Source of the DNA: an uncultured Collinsella sp.
GTDB lineage: Bacteria; Actinomycetota; Coriobacteriia; Coriobacteriales; Coriobacteriaceae
NCBI GenBank assembly: GCA_934675795.1
Contig: CAKURW010000063.1
Location: forward strand, 1 to 6,127
DNA: 6,127 bases
Direction of reading: 5' to 3'
Shown: in pieces, positions 1-6,116 of the stretch
Numbering within the stretch: the first letter of the stretch is position 1
Layout of the letters: the number at the start of each line of letters is the position of its first letter
Position numbers and translations under genes: made by a program
The notes under the pieces: model-generated
Database searches by the model: none
What the model was told of the DNA's origin: nothing
Seen by the model: only the letters and a program-made list of their open reading frames with translations

Positions 1-190
1 TGCGACGCGGAAATCGCGCGCCGTTGACGCGCCCCCGCAGTGCCCGCTTCCCCCGAGGACAATTATCAGTGCAGGTACAGAGATTGGACATATCCGGTGT
101 GCTCGGCCTATTCAGATTTTGCCGCATACTTCCGAAATCTATGTTCGTAAGGGGTAATAGCTGGGACGTTTACGCAACATATGTCCAGCA
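1..190. other. Non-coding left flank with no recognised gene
   Basis: No reading frame here has both a ribosome binding site and a recognisable product. Positions 1-60 are very GC-rich, with a small GCGCG/CGCGC inverted repeat at 16-32. From about 61 the sequence becomes markedly AT-richer. A 6-bp inverted repeat AGATTT/AAATCT (114-119 with 135-140) spans 27 bases. This lies beyond the operon terminator, so it belongs to the spacer or to an element of the neighbouring region. Confidence 0.5.
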
Positions 191-191
191 A

Positions 192-226
192 AAACGGGTG
201 GTAGCCGGTACGGCTACCACCCGTTT
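192..226 (-). terminator. Factor-independent terminator of the tetR-activase operon
   Basis: A perfect 16-bp inverted repeat (192-207 pairing with 211-226) with a 3-base loop begins about 28 bases past the stop codon of the giant gene. Read on the minus strand, the stem ends in a run of five T (CCCGTTTTTGC), the usual terminator layout. On the plus strand the stem is followed by only three T and then GTCT, so termination should be mainly leftward. The position and polarity support it as the end of the two-gene operon. Confidence 0.92.
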
Positions 227-254
227 GTCTCATATCTAGCCCAAAGCAGGCCAG

Positions 255-3200
255 TTACTTCTTAATGCCGCGTCCCAGGCGCTCAGCGACCGACGCCACG
301 GCACTCTCGTCGACCGAGCCGCAGCTCACGCAGCCATCGTGGGCACGCATCTGGCCGGTGACCTCGTCCATCGCGAGCGGCGCCACCTTCTCGAGCTTAA
401 AGCCCTTGCCGGCGCGCATGTTTTCCTTGGCCACGCTGATCATGAGCTTAATGCGGTTGAGCTGGTTGACCTCGGACGCGCCGGGGTCGTAGTCCACCGC
501 GACGATGTTGCTCTCGGGATGCTGGCGGCGCAGCTCCTTGATCACGGCCTTACCCACTACGTGGTTGGGCAGGCACGCGAAGGGCTGCGTGCAGATGATG
601 TTGGGCGCACCGTGGTCGATCAGGTCGAGCATCTCGGCCGTGAGCAGCCAGCCTTCGCCCATGTTGTTGCACACCGAAAGCACCGTACGAGCCTTGTCCG
701 CCATGGTGCCAATGCGCTCGGGCGCCTCGAAGCGGCGGGACTTTTCGAGCATCTCCTCCACCGGCGTGCGCATCCAGTCCACCAGCTTAATGAGCGCCTG
801 CATGCTAGCGCGCGCCGTGGCAGAGCTTCCCAGCTCGTCTTTTTGAAGCTCGGCGTTGCTCATGGAGTACAGGAAGAAGTCAAGCAGTCCCGGCACCACA
901 GCCTCGCAGCCCTCGCGCTCAATGACATCGACCACGTGGTTGTTGGCCGTAGGGTGGAACTTGACCAGGATCTCGCCGACTACGCCCACGCGTGGCTTGG
1001 TGCCCTCGCCCACAAGCGGCATGGTGTCGAACGCGCGGATGGCCTCGCGGCACAGCTTGGTGTAGTTGTGGCGATTGAACTTAGGCGCCAGCTTGCGGGC
1101 GCGCGCCATGTACTCCTCGTAGAGCGCGTTGGCGGCACCGGGCGTTGCCTCGTACGGGCGGCAGCGGTAGAGCATCTGCATCATCACGTCGCCAAAGAGC
1201 ACCGCATAGACTGCCTGCTTAAGCAGCGCCGGCGTAATCTTAAAGCCGGGGTTGTCCTCGCCGAGCGCCACGGCCGAAAGCGAGATCACCGGAATCTCGG
1301 GGTGGCCGCTCTCGCGCAGGGCCTTGCGGATGAGCGCGATGTAGTTGGTGGCACGGCAGCCACCGCCGGTCTGGCTGATGACCACGGCCGTCTTGGACAG
1401 GTCGTATCGACCGCTCTCGATGGCCTCCATAATCTGGCCCGTCACCAGAATCGACGGGTAGCAAATGTCATTGTTCACATAGCGCAGGCCGGCCTCGACG
1501 GCGTCGTGATCGGTCGAGGGCAGCAGCTCCAAGTTGTAGCCGGCACCGCGGAACACCTCTTTGACCAGGTCAAAGTGGATCGGGGCCATCTGCGGGCACA
1601 GGATGGTGTAGCCCTCGTCGCGCATCTGCTCGGTAAAGGGCACCTTGGGCCATGCTGTCGAAGCACTCTCGCGCTGAGCCTCAAACGTGTACTTGCGGCT
1701 CGCGAACGCGGGAGCGTCCGTGGAGGGCGTCACCGGCGCGGCATCGCCCTGCTCGTAGGCCTCGCCCGCGGCCGTGGCCTCGGCCAAGCGCTCGGCCTCC
1801 TGGTCCTTGAGCGCCGCCATGAGCGAGCGGATGCGGATGCGCGCGGCGCCCAGGTTGGACACCTCGTCGATCTTTAGCACGGTGTAGATCTTGCCGCTGG
1901 CCTCCAAAATCTCCTGCACCTGGTCGGTGGTCAGAGCGTCCAGGCCGCAGCCGAAAGAGTTGAGCTGGATCAGGTCCAGGTCGTTGCGCATCGTCACAAA
2001 ACGGGCGACGGCATACAGGCGGCTGTGGTACATCCACTGGTCAACGACGCGAATCGGACGCTCGGGCTTCACCAGGTGCGCAAGCGAATCCTCGGTAAAG
2101 ACCGCAAAGCCAAAGCTCGAGATAAGCTCGGGCAGGGCATGGTTGATCTCGGGGTCGTTATGGTAGGGACGGCCGGCGAGTACGATGCCGTGGCCGCCGT
2201 GGTCCTCGACCCACTTAAGGGCCTCCTCGCCCATGGTCTGGATATCCTCGTGGAAGCGCGCATCGGCCTCAAAAGCAGCGTTGACAGCGGCATCGACCTC
2301 AGAGCGCGTGATCTTGGGACCGCGCACGCGACCGCGACCGGCCTCAGCATCGGCCACGCGGTCGACGGCGAGCACCTGGTACAGACGGCGCTTGAGCTCG
2401 GTCTTGTCGTGATAGGGCACAAACGGGTACAGGAACTCGATGTTCTGCTCGCGGATCTCGTCGATGTTGAGCGCCAGCGCCGTGGGGTAGCTCATGACGA
2501 TGGGGCAGTTATAGCAGTTGCCTGCCGTCGGATCCTCCTTGCGCTCCCAGCGCACGCACGGCATCCAGATAAAGTCGACGTCACGGTCGATGAGGTTCAT
2601 CACGTGGCCGTGGCTCATCTTGGCCGGATAGCACACGCTCTCGGACGGCATGGACTCAATGCCCGCCTGGTAGGTCTTTTTGCTCGACTGGTCGGACAGC
2701 TGCACGCTAAAGCCCAAGCGCGTAAAGAACGCGTGCCAGAAGGGGTAGTTCTCGTACATGTTGAGTGCGCGCGGGATACCCACGGTGCCGCGCGGGGCCT
2801 CGTCGGGGCTCAGCACCTCGCGGTTAAACAGCAACTCGTTTTTCTTTTTGAAGAGGTTGGGGGCCTCGGTCTTCTGCTTTTTGTGGCCAGCGCCCTTCTC
2901 GCAGCGGTTGCCGGTAATGAAGCGCCTGCCGCCGCCAAAGTCGTTGACGGTAAGCTGGCAGTTGTTGGAGCAGCGACCGCAGCGGACATGCTTTTGCGTC
3001 ACGGTGAGGTGCGCGATGTCCTCGGCAGAAAGGATGGTCGAGATGCCGTCGGCGCCGGCGCGATCGCGGGCGAGCAGGGCCGCACCGTAGGCGCCCATGC
3101 AGCCGGCGATGTCGGGGCGCACGGCATGCACGCCGGTGAGCTGCTCAAACGCGCGCAGCGTGGCGTCGGACATAAAGGTGCCGCCCTGGACGATCACCTG

Positions 3201-5036
3201 GTTGCCGATCTCCTTGGGGTCGCGCAGCTTAATGACCTTGAATAGGGCATTCTTGATGACGGAATAGGACAGGCCGGCCGCGATGTCGCCCACCGTGGCG
3301 CCTTCCTTTTGCGCCTGTTTGACGCGCGAGTTCATAAAGACCGTGCAGCGGCTGCCCAGGTCGACGGGGGCCTTGGCGTGGATAGCGGCATCGGCAAATG
3401 CGCGCACGTCCATGTTCATGGACACGGCGAAGCTCTCGATAAAGCTGCCGCAGCCCGACGAGCAGGCCTCGTTGAGCATGATGTGCTCGATCACGCCGTC
3501 CTTGACGCGCAGGCACTTCATGTCCTGGCCGCCGATGTCCAGGATAAACTCGACGCCGGGCAGGAATGCCTTGGCGCCGCGCAGATGCGCAACGGTCTCG
3601 ATCTCGCCGGAATCGGCCTTGAGGGCCTCGATGAGCAGCGCCTCGCCGTAACCCGTGGTGGTCACGTGGCCGATGGTGCAGCCGGCGGGGATGTGGTTGT
3701 AGAAATCGGCCATGATGACCTTGGCCGTGCCTAGGATGTCGCCGTTGTTGTTGCCGTACCAGGTGTGCAACAGCTGGCCGTCCTCGCCCACGAGTGCGGC
3801 CTTCATGGTGGTGGAACCGGCGTCGATGCCGATGAACACGCGGCCGGTGTAGCCGTCGAGCTTGCCCTTGGGAACGACTTCCTGGTCGTGGCGGGTTTTG
3901 AACTCGGCGAAGTCCTCGTCGGTGGCAAAGAGCGGATCCAGGCGCTCGACCTCGGCACCCTGCGTATCACCCAGGCTGTCGATGGCCTCGATGAGCTGCG
4001 GGAACGTGCTGAGCTTGTTGAACTCATGCGCCATGGCGGCGCCGCTCGCCACAAACAGGTGGGCGTTTTGGGGCACGATACGGTGCTCCTCGTCCAGATT
4101 GAGCGTGAGGTAGAAGCGGTGGCGCAGCTCGGAGAGATACTGCAGCGGGCCGCCCAGGAAGGCGACGTTGCCGCGGATGGGACGGCCGCACGCCAGGCCC
4201 GAGATGGTCTGGGTCACGACAGCCTGGAAGATGGAGGCGGCCACGTCCTCGGGGCGGGCCCCCTCGTTGAGCAGCGGCTGCACGTCGGTCTTGGCAAAAA
4301 CGCCGCAGCGGCTGGCGATGGGATAGATGGTGGTGGCGTTGGCCGCGAGCTCGTTGAGACCGCTGGCGTCGGTGTGCAGCAGGGTTGCCATCTGGTCGAT
4401 GAACGCGCCCGTGCCGCCAGCGCAGGTGCCGTTCATGCGCTGCTCGATGCCGTTATCGAAGTAGATGATCTTGGCGTCTTCGCCACCCAACTCGATGGCG
4501 ACGTCGGTGGCCGGGATAAGGGTCTCGACGGCGCGCTTACTGGCGATGACCTCCTGGACAAACTCCAGGTCGAGCCACTGGGACAGCAGCAGGCCGCCCG
4601 AGCCAGTGATGGCGCAGGTCATCTGGGCCGTCGGCAGCACGGTCGCAGCGCCCTCGAACAGGTCGCGGGCGCAGGCACGGACGTCGGTGTGGTGGCGCTG
4701 GTACTTGGCGTAGACGATCTGGTTGTCGTCGTTGAGCACGGCGAGCTTAACGGTGGTGGAGCCCACGTCGATGCCCAGGTGCAGGTTGCCGTGGGCGTTG
4801 CCGGGGTTGAAGATCGCGCCTTCGGGGGCGTGGGCGGCGGCTACGGGCTCAGCGGCGGTGGCGGGCTCGCTGGCGACGGACGTCTCCCCTGCCGCGTTCT
4901 TGGCATCGGCAACTGCCTCGGCGACCTTCTCGGCAGCCGCGGTCGCGGCCTTCTGCGCGGCGTCCACCACGGCGGGCGCAGCCTCGCGTGCGGCAGCGAC
5001 CACACGGTCTTTAATGCCCTCGACGAGTTTGCTCAT
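255..5036 (-). CDS. Giant fused acyl-CoA dehydratase activase / DUF2229 / dehydratase D-component-like iron-sulfur protein
   Basis: This 1593-residue protein is probably cytoplasmic, with no signal peptide or membrane segment seen. Domain order: Ala/Glu-rich tail (1-80); ASKHA ATPase 1 (about 86-340; GIDVGSTTVK at 88, GGED at 184, Cys205 and Cys244); ATPase 2 (about 401-660; GIDAGSTTMK at 403, GGQD at 502, Cys525 and Cys564); a Cys686/689/693/712 motif; DUF2229/D-component-like module 1 (about 752-1075; Cys802, Cys827, Cys841/844, Cys1030); an Ala/Pro linker (about 1080-1120); D-component-like module 2 (about 1140-1540; Cys1192, Cys1227, Cys1482/1488); and a CxxC at 1569-1572. Known family members couple ATP hydrolysis to low-potential electron transfer between [4Fe-4S] clusters, as in activation of 2-hydroxyacyl-CoA dehydratases and benzoyl-CoA reductases. 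That this protein contains both donor and acceptor halves is inferred; its substrate is unknown. ATG is chosen because GAGGAG lies 5 bases upstream and the next in-frame Met is residue 139, inside ATPase 1. It lies 11 bases after tetR. The family call is secure; the reaction is not. Confidence 0.95.
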   Translation of the reverse strand: MSKLVEGIKDRVVAAAREAAPAVVDAAQKAATAAAEKVAEAVADAKNAAGETSVASEPATAAEPVAAAHAPEGAIFNPGNAHGNLHLGIDVGSTTVKLAVLNDDNQIVYAKYQRHHTDVRACARDLFEGAATVLPTAQMTCAITGSGGLLLSQWLDLEFVQEVIASKRAVETLIPATDVAIELGGEDAKIIYFDNGIEQRMNGTCAGGTGAFIDQMATLLHTDASGLNELAANATTIYPIASRCGVFAKTDVQPLLNEGARPEDVAASIFQAVVTQTISGLACGRPIRGNVAFLGGPLQYLSELRHRFYLTLNLDEEHRIVPQNAHLFVASGAAMAHEFNKLSTFPQLIEAIDSLGDTQGAEVERLDPLFATDEDFAEFKTRHDQEVVPKGKLDGYTGRVFIGIDAGSTTMKAALVGEDGQLLHTWYGNNNGDILGTAKVIMADFYNHIPAGCTIGHVTTTGYGEALLIEALKADSGEIETVAHLRGAKAFLPGVEFILDIGGQDMKCLRVKDGVIEHIMLNEACSSGCGSFIESFAVSMNMDVRAFADAAIHAKAPVDLGSRCTVFMNSRVKQAQKEGATVGDIAAGLSYSVIKNALFKVIKLRDPKEIGNQVIVQGGTFMSDATLRAFEQLTGVHAVRPDIAGCMGAYGAALLARDRAGADGISTILSAEDIAHLTVTQKHVRCGRCSNNCQLTVNDFGGGRRFITGNRCEKGAGHKKQKTEAPNLFKKKNELLFNREVLSPDEAPRGTVGIPRALNMYENYPFWHAFFTRLGFSVQLSDQSSKKTYQAGIESMPSESVCYPAKMSHGHVMNLIDRDVDFIWMPCVRWERKEDPTAGNCYNCPIVMSYPTALALNIDEIREQNIEFLYPFVPYHDKTELKRRLYQVLAVDRVADAEAGRGRVRGPKITRSEVDAAVNAAFEADARFHEDIQTMGEEALKWVEDHGGHGIVLAGRPYHNDPEINHALPELISSFGFAVFTEDSLAHLVKPERPIRVVDQWMYHSRLYAVARFVTMRNDLDLIQLNSFGCGLDALTTDQVQEILEASGKIYTVLKIDEVSNLGAARIRIRSLMAALKDQEAERLAEATAAGEAYEQGDAAPVTPSTDAPAFASRKYTFEAQRESASTAWPKVPFTEQMRDEGYTILCPQMAPIHFDLVKEVFRGAGYNLELLPSTDHDAVEAGLRYVNNDICYPSILVTGQIMEAIESGRYDLSKTAVVISQTGGGCRATNYIALIRKALRESGHPEIPVISLSAVALGEDNPGFKITPALLKQAVYAVLFGDVMMQMLYRCRPYEATPGAANALYEEYMARARKLAPKFNRHNYTKLCREAIRAFDTMPLVGEGTKPRVGVVGEILVKFHPTANNHVVDVIEREGCEAVVPGLLDFFLYSMSNAELQKDELGSSATARASMQALIKLVDWMRTPVEEMLEKSRRFEAPERIGTMADKARTVLSVCNNMGEGWLLTAEMLDLIDHGAPNIICTQPFACLPNHVVGKAVIKELRRQHPESNIVAVDYDPGASEVNQLNRIKLMISVAKENMRAGKGFKLEKVAPLAMDEVTGQMRAHDGCVSCGSVDESAVASVAERLGRGIKK

Positions 5037-5041
5037 TGTCT

Positions 5042-5047
5042 CTCCTC
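5042..5047 (-). promoter_or_regulatory. Ribosome binding site of the giant activase gene
   Basis: GAGGAG on the minus strand sits 5 bases before the ATG at 5036 and fills the 11-base gap after the tetR stop codon (TAA, 5050-5048). This supports the ATG as the true start, so the Ala-rich tail is translated. The tight spacing also allows translational coupling with tetR. Confidence 0.85.
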
Positions 5048-5758
5048 TTAGTTGTTGGACTCGACGGTTGCGGTGGTGTCGACCGCGTCCTCGAGCTGCA
5101 GATTCAATAGCTTCATGCCGTATTCCGGCACGTTGATATCGATGGGTTGGCCATACAGATCACCAGGGCGCACAAAAGCGAGCACCGTCATAATGCGCGC
5201 CATGGTCTCGGGCGATTCGGTGAGCCCGCGCTCAAACCAGCGCTGAATCATGCCGACCTCGGCGCTCACGACGTAGGTAACGTAGTAGTCAAAGAACGTG
5301 CCCAGCGCCAGGCCCAAAATGCCCGTCTGCGCACGCGGAACCACGGCCTCGCGTGCCGTGTCGATGATCTTTTTAATGAAGGCTTGGTCGCCGCCAGGGC
5401 CCAGCAGGGCACCGATAAGATCGCGATTGGCTGCAAGATAGCGCAGCAACTCAACCGAACCGGGCGCCGGCTCGAGCTCGTCGATGTTACGGTAAAGATC
5501 GGGCAGCTTGGCTGCAGTGATGAGCTCAACACGCTCACGAATCTCTGACAGCAGGCCATCCTCGATCTGATTGATAAAGTCGGGAATATCGCGGTAGTGC
5601 GAATAGAACGTGCGGCGCGTGAGGCCGGCACGCTCGGTAAGCGACGCGACGTTAATGCGCGAAAGATCGCCGCTTTCGGCAAGCTCGCTGGCAAGTGCCT
5701 GGCGAAGGGCACGCTGCGAACGAAGGGACCGGCGGTCGCATTTCTCGAGCTGGGACAA
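5048..5758 (-). CDS. TetR/AcrR-family transcriptional regulator
   Basis: This 236-residue protein is a probable ligand-responsive repressor. The N-terminal part (about residues 8-70) has the TetR DNA-binding pattern: a basic first helix (RRSLRSQRALRQAL), then the helix-turn-helix VASLTERAGLTRRTFYSHY (about 38-55). The C-terminal ligand/dimerisation part (about 75-195) ends in a segment around 160-190 (YVVSAEVGMIQRWFERGL, then ESPETMARIM) that resembles the Firmicutes-type TetR C-terminal domain. Residues after about 200 form an acidic tail I do not recognise. The start is TTG: an in-frame TAA lies four codons upstream, a strong AAGGAGG precedes TTG by 4 bases, and no in-frame Met follows until residue 170. 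The gene comes first in a two-gene operon with the giant activase gene, so it most likely controls that gene and itself. Ligand unknown. Confidence 0.93.
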   Translation of the reverse strand: MSQLEKCDRRSLRSQRALRQALASELAESGDLSRINVASLTERAGLTRRTFYSHYRDIPDFINQIEDGLLSEIRERVELITAAKLPDLYRNIDELEPAPGSVELLRYLAANRDLIGALLGPGGDQAFIKKIIDTAREAVVPRAQTGILGLALGTFFDYYVTYVVSAEVGMIQRWFERGLTESPETMARIMTVLAFVRPGDLYGQPIDINVPEYGMKLLNLQLEDAVDTTATVESNN

Positions 5759-5762
5759 GCGT

Positions 5763-5769
5763 CCTCCTT
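5763..5769 (-). promoter_or_regulatory. Ribosome binding site that fixes the TTG start of tetR
   Basis: AAGGAGG, a full match to the anti-Shine-Dalgarno core, lies 4 bases before TTG (5758-5756). An in-frame TAA at 5773-5771 lies just upstream and there is no ATG or GTG in between, so TTG is the only start that keeps the complete DNA-binding domain. Confidence 0.85.
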
Positions 5770-5780
5770 GTTACTCAGCC

Positions 5781-5800
5781 TGTGCGCTATTGCACAGTGC
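5781..5800. promoter_or_regulatory. Second operator candidate (TGTGC-N6-GCACA and GCAC-A-GTGC)
   Basis: This stretch holds two overlapping dyads: TGTGC-N6-GCACA (5781-5796) and the 9-base palindrome GCAC-A-GTGC centred on 5796. The latter centre is 21 bases, about two helical turns, from the centre of the stronger palindrome at 5817. Both sites carry the same TATTGCACA on the plus strand (5788-5796 and 5807-5815). This suggests two regulator dimers on one DNA face. It is weaker than the neighbouring palindrome. Confidence 0.5.
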
Positions 5801-5802
5801 GA

Positions 5803-5828
5803 GTATTATTGCACACCGTGTGCATCAA
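5803..5828 (-). promoter_or_regulatory. Possible promoter of the tetR-activase operon
   Basis: On the minus strand, a TTGATG (5828-5823) and an AT-rich AATAATAC (5810-5803) lie upstream of tetR. AATAAT matches the -10 consensus in 5 of 6 bases, but the spacing from TTGATG is only 12-14 bases, shorter than the usual 16-18, so the exact hexamers are uncertain. The palindromic operator lies between and across these elements. No better-spaced minus-strand promoter was seen between 5770 and 5880. Confidence 0.35.
5810..5824. promoter_or_regulatory. Palindromic operator candidate (TGCACAC-C-GTGTGCA)
   Basis: A perfect 7-bp inverted repeat around one central base lies 52-66 bases upstream of the tetR start codon. 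TetR-family regulators normally bind such dyads near their own promoters. A 16-bp overlapping dyad, CGTGT-N6-ACACG (5817-5832), extends it to the right. It overlaps the probable core promoter, so binding should block transcription of tetR and the activase gene. Which protein binds it is inferred from position. Confidence 0.7.
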
Positions 5829-5895
5829 CACGTAAAGGCAATATTTTGGATGTGTTAAAGGGACAGTTTCTTTGCCATATTCAGCGACCGCCTAG

Positions 5896-5912
5896 GTTGT
5901 GCCAGTTGTGCC
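5896..5912 (+). repeat. Short tandem direct repeat GTTGTGCC
   Basis: GTTGTGCC occurs twice, 9 bases apart (5896-5903 and 5905-5912), just upstream of the rightward promoter at 5937. A weak 5-bp hairpin, GCCAG/CTGGC (5901-5916), followed by TTTT overlaps it. It could be an activator-type site, a weak terminator, or chance. Confidence 0.35.
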
Positions 5913-5936
5913 TGGCTTTTGGAGCAGCATTGCCGA

Positions 5937-5965
5937 TTGTTCAAAATATCATTCGTGGGTAGAAT
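5937..5965 (+). promoter_or_regulatory. Sigma70-type promoter for the rightward RNA
   Basis: TTGTTC (5937-5942, -35) and TAGAAT (5960-5965, -10) are separated by exactly 17 bases. The likely transcription start is near 5972, which opens directly into the first hairpin of a structured RNA. It is the best-formed promoter in the window and points away from the tetR operon. Confidence 0.7.
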
Positions 5966-6016
5966 AGTGTCGACGGCAGCCCAAGTTCTGGAAAGCTGGG
6001 CAGCGCCGTTGCTTGG

Positions 6017-6056
6017 ATTAAGGGGTCAACGCCTTAGCGGCGGCGACCCCTTTAAT
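6017..6056 (+). other. GC-rich internal hairpin of the rightward RNA
   Basis: AAGGGGTC (6020-6027) pairs with GACCCCTT (6045-6052), and ATT/AAT extends the stem past a single bulged T. A small inner stem CGCC/GGCG (6030-6033 with 6039-6042) can form. It is followed by TTTAAT on the plus strand, so it might act as a first, weak terminator; the T run is too short to be confident. Confidence 0.55.
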
Positions 6057-6091
6057 ATGAGAAAGCCATTGTCAATAGGCGTGTTTGTTCG

Positions 6092-6116
6092 AGCCCGGTT
6101 TAAAACCGGGCTTTTT
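6092..6116 (+). terminator. Factor-independent terminator of the rightward RNA
   Basis: AGCCCGGTT (6092-6100) pairs with AACCGGGCT (6104-6112), giving a 9-bp stem with a tiny TAA loop followed by TTTTTC. The T run is on the plus strand only, so it ends transcripts running rightward, most simply those from the promoter at 5937-5965. Confidence 0.85.

Larger units (their letters stand above)
5972..6116 (+). ncRNA. Unidentified structured RNA or attenuated leader
   Basis: A promoter at 5937-5965 and a terminator at 6092-6116 bracket about 145 bases without a convincing reading frame. Three hairpins can be drawn. The first is a two-part stem: 5971-5977 with 6005-6011, enclosing GCCCA (5979-5983) with TGGGC (5997-6001) and a purine-rich loop. 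The second is a GC-rich hairpin at 6017-6056. The third is the terminator. I could not match it to tRNA, SRP RNA, 6S, tmRNA, T-box, or the riboswitch consensus motifs I know. It could be a small RNA, or a leader with transcription attenuation for a gene just beyond 6127. Confidence 0.5.

Noticed and set aside
24..239. 71-codon open frame starting at TTG on the plus strand
   Set aside because: No ribosome binding site, it runs through the operon terminator hairpin, and the predicted peptide has no recognisable feature.
339..1877. 512-codon open frame on the plus strand
   Set aside because: It lies wholly antisense to the conserved activase gene. The product is a His/Ala/Gly/Leu-rich low-complexity string with no recognisable domain, which is expected from the opposite strand of GC-rich DNA.
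2900..3060. Possible frameshift or assembly join fusing separate activase and dehydratase genes
   Set aside because: The frame is continuous through the junction with a conserved-looking cysteine motif, and fused proteins of this order are known in the family, so a genuine fusion is the better reading.
2025..3245. 406-codon open frame on the plus strand
   Set aside because: Antisense shadow of the activase gene; no domain or ribosome binding site was seen, and its composition mirrors the codon bias of the real gene.
3765..5051. 428-codon open frame on the plus strand
   Set aside because: Antisense to the ATPase modules and N-terminal tail; Gly/Val/Ala/Asp-rich with no family resemblance.
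5597..5962. 121-codon open frame on the plus strand across the tetR start and promoter region
   Set aside because: Half is antisense to tetR and the other half crosses the operators and non-coding spacer; no start signal.
6085..6100. GTTCGAG resembling a tRNA T-loop
   Set aside because: There is no matching T-stem, anticodon arm or acceptor stem around it; the adjacent stem is the terminator.
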